This document shows positions 60,101-64,000 of a stretch of DNA of 64,000 bases, in pieces. A program made the translations under genes and the position numbers. Positions within the stretch are counted from its first letter, which is position 1, and each line of letters begins with the position of its first letter. The DNA comes from Sipunculus nudus (Eukaryota; Annelida; Sipuncula; Golfingiida; Sipunculidae), in NCBI GenBank assembly GCA_026874595.1, contig CM049313.1, forward strand, positions 25,478,008-25,542,007. Direction: 5' to 3'. The notes below the pieces were generated by a model, which ran no database searches, was not told where the DNA came from, and worked only from the letters and a program-made list of their open reading frames with translations.

Positions 60101-63100
60101 CCTTAATGTTTAATATCAGGAAAGTAGATGATGTAGGTGAGGATGGAGAGACTGGTGCAGCAGCATCATCAGCAGCACAGACTGGCAAGTCCCCTGGCCT
60201 ACAGTCCAGTACCAGCAACAAGAAGGAGCGACAGATCTACAAGGCTGGTGATCTGGAGTGTGGTCTCCTGCCACCACCGCTCCATGTAGGCAAGTACTTG
60301 AGGGAAAGAAGAGTGGACTTCCAGCTCCCTTATGATATCTACTGGTTACATCAACACAGAATGGTATGTACTTCCCCTGGATGAACAGAAGCACACTCAT
60401 ATTTTCCAAAATAGCATCTGTCAGATATTAGATTTTCAGTGGATGATACAAATGTTGGCTGTCTGGACCACAACAGGGTTTGGTCGACACAGCCTTGGTT
60501 TGGTTATCCATCAGATCATGGCAGCTGTAGTTAAACTTTCCTAAACTGAGATGTTAGAATTGCCTTGTGAATTATAAGATATCATAGTGAGTGAAATAAT
60601 AGCTGAATTCCCCTGATTATGCCTCCAGCCTGGAAGGTCGGGGATACTACAATCTCATCACAGTTAACCACTGCTGTAGACAAATCAAATTTACATAATT
60701 ACTCAAACAATATTTTAACAAATTTTTTTTAGCAAACCTGTGAGCTTATGCGATGGTGTGGCGTCGTCCGGCGTCCGTCGGCCGTCTACCGTCGTCTGTA
60801 CGTTAACCCATACCATCTTGAAAATGGCAAGAGTTAGCATCAAGAAATTTTCTGCAAAAAATTAGTCATCTAAAAAACTCTATCGGATTTTGCTAATTTT
60901 TTGGCTAACTGCATTTTCTTAGATTTTATAGAGAAAAAGCTAAAAAAACTTTTAAAATCTTCTTCTCGGAAACTGTTCAGCCATATTGTCAAATATTTCA
61001 CAGAAATGATTCCTGGAACAATCTCTCTCAAGTTTGTTCGAATGGTTTAATTTCGGTGATTTTTGGCCAAGTTACAGCTAGTTGAACTTAGTCATCTGTC
61101 CAAAAAAGCATACTAAAATTACAGTCTTAGAAACGGCTGGAGCTATCATCACCAAATTTTATGCCAATGTTGGTCACATGAGTCATGTCTGAATTCGGGT
61201 ATTGGTGGCGCCACCTGCATCGGCCTGTTTTGTACGGGGGTCATCAGTGCCTGTATCATACTGACAGCTACAAAAAACTTCTTCTCTGAAACCATATGGC
61301 CAAATTGTTTAATATTGCACAGAAATGATCCTAGGGTAGTGCTTTCTGAAGTTTGTTCAAATGGTTTCAGTTCAGTGACTTTTGGCTGAGTTATTGGAAG
61401 CTGAATTTAGTCATATGCCATAACAGCCCATTTTAGCTCATTGGCTACAAAGATCTTCTTCTCAAAAACCACTGGGCCAAATTCTTAAATCTCACTTATT
61501 AATTATCCTTAGATGTTGATAATTCAAGTTTGTTCAAATGGTTTTGGTTCAGTGATTTTTGGCTGAGTTATGGGAAGCTTATCTTAGCCATTTTGCTTTA
61601 TTTTCCCATATGAGTTATAAACCTACAAAACATTTTTTGACTGACGCTACTGAGGCCAATTTGTTAAATATTTTACATGAATAATCCCCTGAATAATTCT
61701 TATTTAGATTTCAGGTTATCTTTGGTTAATATTGACAAGAATGTTTTTTAAAAACTTTTACAAAATGTAGATTTATGATTTTAGATATTCCTCATGCCAG
61801 GCCATGTTTACAATCACAGGTATATGTTAACCCATACTATTTCGAAAATGACTGGAGCTAGCATCATGAAATTTAATGCAAAAAAATAGCCATCTGAAAA
61901 AATCTGCATTTTCTCAGATTTTATAGAGAAAAAGCTAAAAAACCTTTAAAAATCTTCTCCGACGAAACGGTCAAGCCAATTTGTTCAAATATTTCACAGA
62001 AATAATCTTTTATACCATCTCTCTCAAGTTTGTTCAAATGGTTCAAGTTCGATGAATTTTGGTGGAATTATAGGAAGTTGAACCTAGTCATCTGTCCGAA
62101 AAAGCATACTAAATTGACAATCTCAGAAACGGCCGGAGCTATCATCACCAAATTTTCTGCCAGTGTTGGTCACATGAGCCATATATGAAATTCAGGTATT
62201 GGTGGCGCCACCTGCATTGACCTCTTTTTGTACGGGTATCATTGGTCATCTGTACATTAATCCATTATTTCTCAGAATAGCAGGAACTACCATCTCCAGA
62301 TTTTATTCAATAATCTGTCACATATCAAATGTGGTGGGATTCAGCTTATTTATGAAAGAACTGCATCTTTTATTATTCTAGATATTTTGATAAAAAGTTT
62401 ATGAATATGTCAGCTTGAAAAAATGCATTTTAGCCAAAGTCTTTCAGTAAGTGTAAACAGATTTGCCAACAGGCTAAGATTGTGTCTGTATATTTAAATA
62501 GGTTAAGAAACTGCCAACTGTTTCAGATTTGGCAATAGATCAAGAGTTCATTCAGTGCAGCCAGATATAGGTCAAGAGTTCAGTCAGTGCAGCCAAGCAC
62601 AAGGCATGTGATCCCCTCATGGGTGACATGTGAACACCTCATGTGCACCATGTGATCACCTCATGGGTGTCATGCCTCTCAGGGCTGCATGTGGAGCCAA
62701 TCTATTTATAGCTTTGGCAGACTGCCAACTGTATCAGATTAGGCAACAGGTCAAGAGTTCACTCAGTGCAGCCAGGTACAGGTCAAAAGTTCACCCAGTC
62801 TAGCCAGGTGCAGTAGCCTGAGCCAGCAAATTTATCACAGTTCACTTGGGGCAACTGCCCCTCGCCTAAGCATGGTGAGCCCCATGCATCAGACTTAAGG
62901 TAAGTTTGATGTATTGGCCTGATATTTTGACCTGTCTGTGTCTTTGATGGGTTTCTCGTTCACAAGACAGGTGTCACCATCTACAATGACTTTTGCACAG
63001 TGTGTGACTTTTGTGCCTGCTTATTTCTATAGAGGAATTTGATATATCATCCTGAAATTGGGCATATATATACCTATTGAATAGCTTTGTCATATACAAG

Positions 63101-63739
63101 ACTGGTGGTGCCACCTACAATAATTTTTGCACAGTGTGTGTCCCTGCTTATTTCTCAGGAGGGGTTTGATATATCAGTCTGAACTTGGGCATATGTATAT
63201 ATCTCTGATAGCTTCGTGGTATAAAAGACTGGTGGTGCCAGCTACAATCATTTTTAGCACAGCTAACTGTAAGTCAAGCATTATACCTGGTGTATTTCCC
63301 AATGTACAGGTTCGCATTAGGCCTGTAGGCCTTGTTTAAATTTAAAGTTGGTATAGTCAAGGCCAGGGGCTACAGTGACACCTCCAATACCAACAGCTTC
63401 TAGTTTTATTATAATCTGAAGAAAAACTGTGACAGAGGTGGCTTTGCTTTTGAAGAGTCGGTATCCAGGTAGAAGCCCTGCAGTTTGTGATCATTGTTCA
63501 CACCTGTATCTCTGTGAAACATTCTCAAATGTCAGATTCATGGGGCTGGGTGCATACCTTAATATTTTAAATTATAATTAATTCTGGTTGATTACACATA
63601 GTTTATACCTTTTGCCATGCTTGTGCAGATATATGGTTGTCCTGAAATATTATTTGCGGAATGATTTTTCATTTCATTTTTTCATTTCAGCTAAAGCAAG
63701 GGAAACCACCATCTCCGAAATATAAGAAGATAAGAAACA
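28996..63739 (+). CDS. ASH1L: ASH1L-like histone H3K36 methyltransferase, N-terminal 2036 codons in six exons, 3' end outside window
   Basis: Overall gene entry. Known role: ASH1L/Ash1 is a nuclear Trithorax-group enzyme that mono- and dimethylates histone H3 lysine 36 and opposes Polycomb silencing, working with MRG15 and a Nurf55-type protein. Seen here: six exons on the + strand with GT/AG junctions whose phases agree (0, 1, 2, 2, 0, then 1 at the last donor). The protein begins with an acidic Ser/Thr-rich region, then about nine AT-hooks, a conserved DP-FI-DL block, and finally KKYQKAG, an HVGKYLR block and DFQLPYD, which in vertebrate ASH1L lie immediately before the AWS-SET domain. The catalytic SET, bromodomain, PHD and BAH parts are not in this window. 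Orthology rests on the last three exons and their order; the low-complexity part alone would not prove it. I made the exon joins by eye, without transcript data. Confidence 0.88.
30130..30757. other. ASH1L: Start of 15-kb ASH1L intron; nothing recognised
   Basis: After GTAAGT at 30130 the sequence is AT-rich with no exon-like segment. Confidence 0.5.
30762..31325 (+). mobile_element. AGCTCAG hairpin-headed element, copy 1
   Basis: Starts with the stem AGCTCAGATGA...CGTCTGAGCT (30762-30790), then TCCGTCC repeats, then a body shared for about 560 bases with 42124-42748 (GTTTTGAAACCGT-AGAC; TTCAGGACTGCCTAAT; ATGCCAGAAATTAAGTCTG). Both copies stop after TTTTCACAGCATGTA. Confidence 0.75.
31325..31562. 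repeat. Palindromic TTTTTCCCGGGAAAAA array
   Basis: Seven or more degenerate units of about 28-35 bp built from (A)TGAGAATTCTGATTTTTCCCGGG and its inverse, with CCCGGG and GAATTC centres. An isolated perfect 18-bp palindrome of the same type (ATTCTTCCCGGGAAGAAT) is at 32123-32140. Confidence 0.75.
32433..32475 (+). repeat. (GTCT)n microsatellite
   Basis: TTTGTCTGTCTGTCTGTCC, an interruption, then CTGTCTGTCCATCCATC. Confidence 0.8.
32598..34418 (+). mobile_element. GGTGGCGCCACC-family element, copy 3
   Basis: Begins AGCGAACCTGTGAGCTTATG; includes a GTCTAGAC cluster (33313-33370); then half-units with GGTGGCGCCACC at about 33644, 33793 and 33922 and a variant at 34071. These are spaced 149, 129 and 149 bases. 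CTAG-T occurs at 34229, and an extra segment ends CAGGTTCGCATTAGGCCTGTAGGCCTTG near 34418. Same orientation as the host gene. Confidence 0.75.
34421..34672. other. Short unique spacer between two mobile elements
   Basis: Nothing recognised. Confidence 0.4.
34673..34722 (-). repeat. DIRS terminal repeat B2
   Basis: A 50-bp copy of B1 with one or two differences, set 115 bases beyond A2. Canonical split direct repeats would place B2 directly after A2, so the extra 115 bases are unexplained. Confidence 0.7.
34839..34971 (-). repeat. DIRS 3' repeats B1-A2
   Basis: Read on the minus strand: B1 (34971-34922) abuts A2 (34920-34839). A2 repeats the element's 5' end. Part of B (GTGTCATTTGAT) is the inverse of part of A (ATCAAATGACAC), so B1 and A2 can fold on each other. 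Confidence 0.8.
35193..36347 (-). CDS. DIRS tyrosine recombinase
   Basis: A 384-codon intact ORF. An N-terminal SAM-like DNA-binding domain (around residues 70-160, S-T-L-N-N-Y-D-R-H) is followed by the catalytic domain. The first catalytic Arg is in M-L-R-P-S-D, the second in D-F-R-P-T-G-A-T, and G-R-W-K and F-F-D-H-Y-V supply the W/H and the nucleophilic Tyr. These enzymes integrate the circular cDNA of DIRS elements without target-site duplication. This is the best-preserved gene of the element and might still encode an active recombinase. Confidence 0.85.
   Translation of the reverse strand: MLAKPTMVSPLTDTYYPASTSPSKEQSAHKCKVPRCGGASEPQVAPLCLESVWKECLDKRGWSKRAQAQFRLFLAPSTLNNYDRHIAQFHEFCASKGVSLDHEPTLLDLCKLADASERPASKLRCARAALSHLFDALGGKNPMRDLYVCRFVTALIKSGTFQVRRRSRVIPVQPIRYLFLNWSDNNLLSIKDLSAKCLTLLALTLMLRPSDVAPKAVSFCPQRLTTTSLIFGRSNVSFEGDGSAVLYLQGIKNDTDRAGFEVNLPPSSNTKLCPVHTLRCYMERTASFTSVEGHPVFISLKPPYCALSAQSIANCLNDVLRLAGLYPEFTAKDFRPTGATMQVEAGVEPRKVMKVGRWKTDTVFFDHYVHSRTPDVFCDNVLLP
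36125..37186 (-). CDS. DIRS RNase H and methyltransferase-like region
   Basis: RNase H acidic residues can be seen in order: I-V-T-D-A-S, then Y-R-E-L-M-A, L-K-D-N-L-T-A, and H-A-D-R-L-S (D-E-D-D). Downstream, D-R-F-A-S-L-Q-N and W-V-N-P-P-F match the Dam-like methyltransferase module found between RNase H and recombinase in DIRS/PAT elements; NPPF would be its motif IV. The open frame extends upstream of the first ATG (E-F-Y-G-W-N-Q), so it is a 5'-broken part of the RT polyprotein. Its 3' end overlaps the recombinase ORF by 223 bases in another frame, the usual DIRS overlap. Confidence 0.75.
   Translation of the reverse strand: MLAHAAGQCVSVVRAVGPGKLMLRSVYRLLRTRTDWNSILFITQAARKDLTWWVKSIDGWNGFRIKLRVPEIQIVTDASPSGYGGVCMDFEASGFWTPYVAQKCQNYRELMAVLVSINAFEHIIRKKSVHVLKDNLTAMTYINHGGGPSPQLTKIAKAIWIKAHRINAEVSAGYLAGSQNTHADRLSRLNPKYEWTVHPRLFAYIDRLWGPHTVDRFASLQNAQLPVFNFRFWEPGTAGVNALGQDWSGHNDWVNPPFRLLDKVIDKVIQSGSEATTVAPCWPSQPWFHRLRTLTIRHPLRLPKNSQHINAKFPDAEVLRNPRWRLYAWRVSGRNASTNAVGQSEPRRNSGCS
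37239..38019 (-). pseudogene. DIRS reverse transcriptase, frameshifted
   Basis: The RT palm is clear: V-P-K-K-N-R-K-L-R-L-I-H-D-L-R, then L-D-I-K-N-G-F-H-H-V, LPFGLSCSPYFF, and the catalytic Y-V-D-D box (LYVDDFLIL). The N-terminal part (from 38019) is in one frame and the palm in another, with the shift near 37800-37820. A TGA follows S-S-K-Y near 37242, where homologues would continue into the connection domain. The catalytic aspartates are intact, but the polyprotein cannot be read through. Confidence 0.85.
38193..39014 (-). CDS. DIRS element gag-like ORF
   Basis: A 273-codon open frame, first in the element. The N-terminal half is predicted to be helical and rich in Leu, Lys and Glu (a likely coiled coil around residues 20-45). 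The C-terminal 60 residues are Arg/Gly/Gln-rich (RGG-like) and could bind nucleic acid. No CCHC zinc knuckle is present, as is usual for DIRS gag-like proteins. Its function is inferred only from its position before the RT. Confidence 0.6.
   Translation of the reverse strand: MIFLAVKDAMSCQDLVEIIDKLAQQSLKTEQKLEKLIENLDTHVQDQDHHDGASQTVIGATGGSSSVLSSRPASVAGPDLQALAKSASDKYRTVSLDEFHRLHDDRAGIQRCDQKTLNIISKCGRFLETELKILQSVSQTDGSLTAEKASELYTLITANLAYLQDEYGCLFVRAMGDDRTTKFFRALRKNTSALPNDAIDDLRCAAQISASFPQQTPSRRPYNYRGQDRTSRWSTHSTRGGYTSRPPRFQRGGNQSRNERDPYQRLTDDDIQS
39079..39160 (-). repeat. DIRS 5' repeat A1
   Basis: An 82-bp copy identical or nearly so to 34839-34920. It holds an imperfect 26-bp palindrome (TGAGGGAATTCC...GGATTCCCTCA) and a perfect CRE-type TGACGTCA. 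Confidence 0.85.
39161..42120. other. ASH1L: Intronic sequence, no gene seen
   Basis: 39.9-40.6 kb is GC-richer than its surroundings but has no long frame or recognised repeat. The rest is AT-rich. Confidence 0.45.
42124..42748 (+). mobile_element. AGCTCAG hairpin-headed element, copy 2
   Basis: Starts AGCTCAGCTGACT-ATA-AGTCATCTGAGCT (a stem with one mismatch), then CCGTCCGTCCGT, then the body shared with 30762-31325. Confidence 0.75.
42992..43009. repeat. Poly-C run
   Basis: About 18 C. Confidence 0.9.
43691..43960 (+). pseudogene. Endonuclease-like fragment of a mobile element
   Basis: The frame gives L-L-K-C-Q-Q-L-I-E-K-P-T, then C-T-D-H-L-F-T-N, then W-S-G-H-K-I-L-F. This follows the C-terminal pattern of exonuclease-endonuclease-phosphatase domains in retroelements and helicase-linked elements (IDHIFTN ... 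SDHK), with the final SDH changed to SGH. It has no plausible start and no neighbouring RT, so it is a lone decayed fragment. Confidence 0.4.
43994..45140. other. ASH1L: End of 15-kb intron; nothing recognised
   Basis: AT-rich, with the ASH1L acceptor at its right edge. Confidence 0.5.
45141..48765 (+). CDS. ASH1L: ASH1L large AT-hook exon (residues 379-1587)
   Basis: A 3625-base exon, acceptor TTTTTGTAG ending at 45140, donor GTAGGTGA at 48766 (phase 1). AT-hook cores (GRP flanked by K/R) occur near residues 379 (split with the previous exon), 511, 558, 580, 592, 663, 704, 848 and 1561; these bind the minor groove of AT-rich DNA. Near residues 1098-1118 the sequence D-P-x-F-I-D-D-L, preceded by a Lys/Arg-rich stretch, resembles the conserved DP-FI-EL block of vertebrate ASH1L. 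Residues about 1350-1480 carry six or seven degenerate repeats centred on G-R-K. A single huge exon encoding the low-complexity half matches vertebrate ASH1L gene structure. Donors at 48762 and 48770 are possible alternatives, but only 48766 joins in phase with the best acceptor downstream. Confidence 0.88.
49490..49618 (+). repeat. Candidate tRNA-derived SINE, cut by a transposon
   Basis: An A-box-like TGGCTCAAGGG near 49512 and a B-box-like GAGTTCAAATC near 49542 are spaced as in a shortened tRNA-like head. The body runs to the TA at 49619, where the next element is inserted. Confidence 0.35.
49621..50609. mobile_element. TA-flanked TIR transposon (Tc1/mariner-like), copy 1
   Basis: Ends CCATAAAATCTCCACTTAAA and its inverse TTTAAGTGGAGATTTTACGG, each flanked by TA. 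The 989-bp interior is shared with 53708-55094. The longest frame, 50237-50698, crosses the right TIR and shows no transposase motif, so the copy looks non-autonomous. TA duplication plus TIRs suggests Tc1/mariner/pogo. Confidence 0.75.
50610..51653. other. ASH1L: Intron sequence, nothing recognised
   Basis: AT-rich; runs into the acceptor at 51653. Confidence 0.5.
51654..52608 (+). CDS. ASH1L: ASH1L exon (residues 1588-1904)
   Basis: Acceptor TTTTTAG ends at 51653; donor GTAGGTGA starts at 52609. The two leading bases complete a Glu codon with the preceding exon, and the exon ends with two bases of a Gly codon. The product is Ser-, Lys- and Asp-rich. It carries a basic cluster (KKKRPLEE near 52270) followed by a predicted amphipathic segment, M-A-T-I-E-S-V-I-E-A-A, which resembles the DVIEAVVQ segment found at the same place in vertebrate ASH1L. 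Otherwise it is poorly conserved. The ORF continues to a TAG inside the donor at 52610, as expected when reading into an intron. Confidence 0.82.
52753..52771. repeat. Poly-C run
   Basis: About 19 C shortly after the exon donor at 52609. Confidence 0.9.
53708..55094. mobile_element. TA-flanked TIR transposon, copy 2 with internal insertion
   Basis: Same ends as 49621-50609 (CCGTAAAATCTCCACTTAAA ... inverse), flanked by TA. It is longer because about 418 bases (54491-54908) interrupt the shared sequence between CAGTTACTTT and CCGAGTCGCAACC. Confidence 0.75.
55757..57085. mobile_element. TIR element with TTTGTTTCCG ends
   Basis: The left end TAAAAAAAAAGAGTTTGTTTCCGGTTAC and its partner (GTAATCGGAAACAAAGAC plus a T run and A) are inverted over about 25 bp; ACCGACCCT and the reverse of CTACCTACCC follow inside. 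TTTAGGC on both sides may be a target duplication. Small frames inside have no transposase motif. Confidence 0.65.
57086..58463. other. ASH1L: Intron sequence with an old dispersed repeat
   Basis: 57835-58060 has the 'GGTCAAGGTTG', 'GGTCAAAAGTTCATGGTCAGAGG' style of mollusc dispersed repeats. No gene. Confidence 0.4.
58464..59713 (+). mobile_element. Hairpin-headed tandem-repeat element
   Basis: Starts with a perfect hairpin (13-base arms ATGCCCCGGCCAC and complement, AAA loop; 58464-58492), then a TCCGTCATTCCGTCC run. Six diverged tandem units of roughly 190 bp follow (TTTTTTCGCAATGCCTGCAG; GGTTGACCTACTTTTGACC; ATAGAAAATTTCATGAAAAA). It ends with GTGTC-ATTCC-GACAC, AT, CTAG and T (about 59696-59714), a Helitron-like 3' end. 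No coding capacity. Confidence 0.8.
59821..59922 (+). CDS. ASH1L: ASH1L exon with KKYQKAG block (residues 1906-1938)
   Basis: A 102-base exon, acceptor TTGTTTTACAG, donor GTGAGT. It encodes P-P-R-K-K-Y-Q-K-A-G-L-F-S-A-V-Y-K, nearly identical to the vertebrate ASH1L stretch that precedes the MRG15-binding and AWS-SET region. This is the strongest short match in the window. The one leading base and two trailing bases fit the neighbouring exons exactly. An ATG-initiated frame over the same bases (from 59748) is a shadow in another frame. Confidence 0.93.
60120..60363 (+). CDS. ASH1L: ASH1L exon with the MRG15-binding FQLP motif (residues 1940-2020)
   Basis: The acceptor is TAATATCAG ending at 60119; the donor GTATGT starts at 60364. 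After a variable Gly/Ala/Ser linker the product reads LPPPLHVGKYLRERRVDFQL and continues P-Y-D-I-Y-W. This corresponds to the vertebrate ASH1L segment with HVGKYLR and FQLPYD. The FxLP motif (F-Q-L-P, bases 60319-60330, about residue 2006) is the element reported to dock the MRG domain of MRG15, which relieves ASH1L autoinhibition. Conservation of all four key residues implies that the MRG15 partnership is kept in this animal. The exon ends on a whole codon (phase 0). Confidence 0.92.
60729..63402 (+). mobile_element. GGTGGCGCCACC-family element, copy 4 (longest)
   Basis: Begins TTTTTTTAGCAAACCTGTGAGCTTATG with a CGTCGTCCGGCGTCCGTCGG run, has diverged units with GGTGGCGCCACC at about 61204 and 62200 and variants near 63103 and 63232. 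It reaches CAGGTTCGCATTAGGCCTGTAGGCCTTG (63309-63336), then continues to CTTCTAG-T near 63402. A block at 62510-62840 is partly duplicated (TCAAGAGTTCA-TCAGTGCAGCCA). It fills the intron between two conserved ASH1L exons. Confidence 0.65.
63691..63739 (+). CDS. ASH1L: ASH1L short exon (residues 2021-2036), last in window
   Basis: A 49-base exon after a TTTCATTTCAG acceptor; the donor is GTAAGT at 63740. It encodes K-Q-G-K-P-P-S-P-K-Y-K-K-I-R-N, aligning with the vertebrate K-P-D-V-P-L-Y-K-K-I-R-S-N just ahead of the AWS cysteines. It begins in phase 0 and leaves one base over, so the next exon outside the window should start in phase 1 with the pre-SET (AWS) region. It is too short to be found as an ORF; I located it from splice signals and the family match. 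Confidence 0.85.
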
Positions 63740-64000
63740 GTAAGTACAAAGAATATCTGGAATGAATGTTTTTGTGAAATGTGTCATCAGGTATGTCCTG
63801 GTAGTTAGAATCTTGAAATAACTGACAAAAGATGACTAGCTGGAATCTGTCACTTCTGTACAATCCCTGATTAATTAAAACATTATTTTACCAGTTTTAA
63901 AATGGCTATCTGGACCTGTACCCAAACTCATGTTTTACTGTCATGGTAGGATCAGATAATTTTTACACAGAATCTCAGCCTCTGATTTTGGGGTGACCTG
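63740..64000. other. ASH1L: ASH1L intron running off the window
   Basis: No further exon seen before the edge. Confidence 0.6.

Overview
This is eukaryotic, animal DNA: AT-rich, intron-containing, and crowded with decayed mobile elements, microsatellites and hairpin-headed repeats. The one recognisable protein-coding gene is the front part of ASH1L (absent, small or homeotic 1), the Trithorax-group histone H3 lysine-36 methyltransferase. It lies on the + strand from about 28.9 kb and runs off the right edge. Exon divergence from vertebrate ASH1L, the CCGTC-rich repeats with hairpin heads, and a PAT/Ngaro-type DIRS element suggest a lophotrochozoan, most likely a bivalve mollusc. The species cannot be named from sequence alone.

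Layout. 0-8.5 kb: repeat-derived sequence with remnants of a multicopy ORF family (281-580 and 2154-2565), a frameshifted LINE tail on the minus strand (about 4.26-4.86 kb) and a hAT-like non-autonomous element (7.5-8.0 kb). 8.5-11.2 kb and 15.4-16.5 kb: two copies of a family built of roughly 139-bp half-units carrying the palindrome GGTGGCGCCACC. 17.2-18.6 kb: TA repeat, a GC-rich MITE, a LINE tail and a pair of inverted 37-bp repeats. 18.78-19.14 kb: CCAAT-box sequence and a possible first exon. 19.1-28.9 kb: mostly unique sequence with a second hAT-like element and a decayed inverted repeat.

ASH1L exons that I can join in phase: 28917-30129 (coding from 28996), 45141-48765, 51654-52608, 59821-59922, 60120-60363 and 63691-63739. 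They give about 2036 codons. The protein has a low-complexity acidic N-terminus, about nine AT-hooks, a conserved DP-FI-DL block, and the highly conserved KKYQKAG and FQLP region that precedes the AWS-SET domain. AWS, SET, bromo, PHD and BAH domains would lie beyond base 64000.

Introns. The 15-kb intron holds a DIRS-order (PAT/Ngaro-like) retrotransposon on the opposite strand (34.67-39.16 kb) with gag-like, reverse transcriptase, RNase H/methyltransferase and tyrosine recombinase regions, plus further repeats. Later introns hold two TA-flanked transposons of one family (49.6 and 53.7 kb), another TIR element (55.8-57.1 kb), a tandem-repeat element with a perfect 13-bp hairpin head (58.46-59.72 kb) and the longest copy of the GGTGGCGCCACC family (60.7-63.4 kb).

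The most interesting non-genic signal is a set of hairpin-headed, tandem-repeat-bearing elements, several ending in a stem-loop followed by CTAG-T, as Helitron-type elements do. For ASH1L, an open frame overlaps the start codon in exon 2 and joins in phase to the candidate exon 1. It is either an upstream ORF or a frameshifted true N-terminus.
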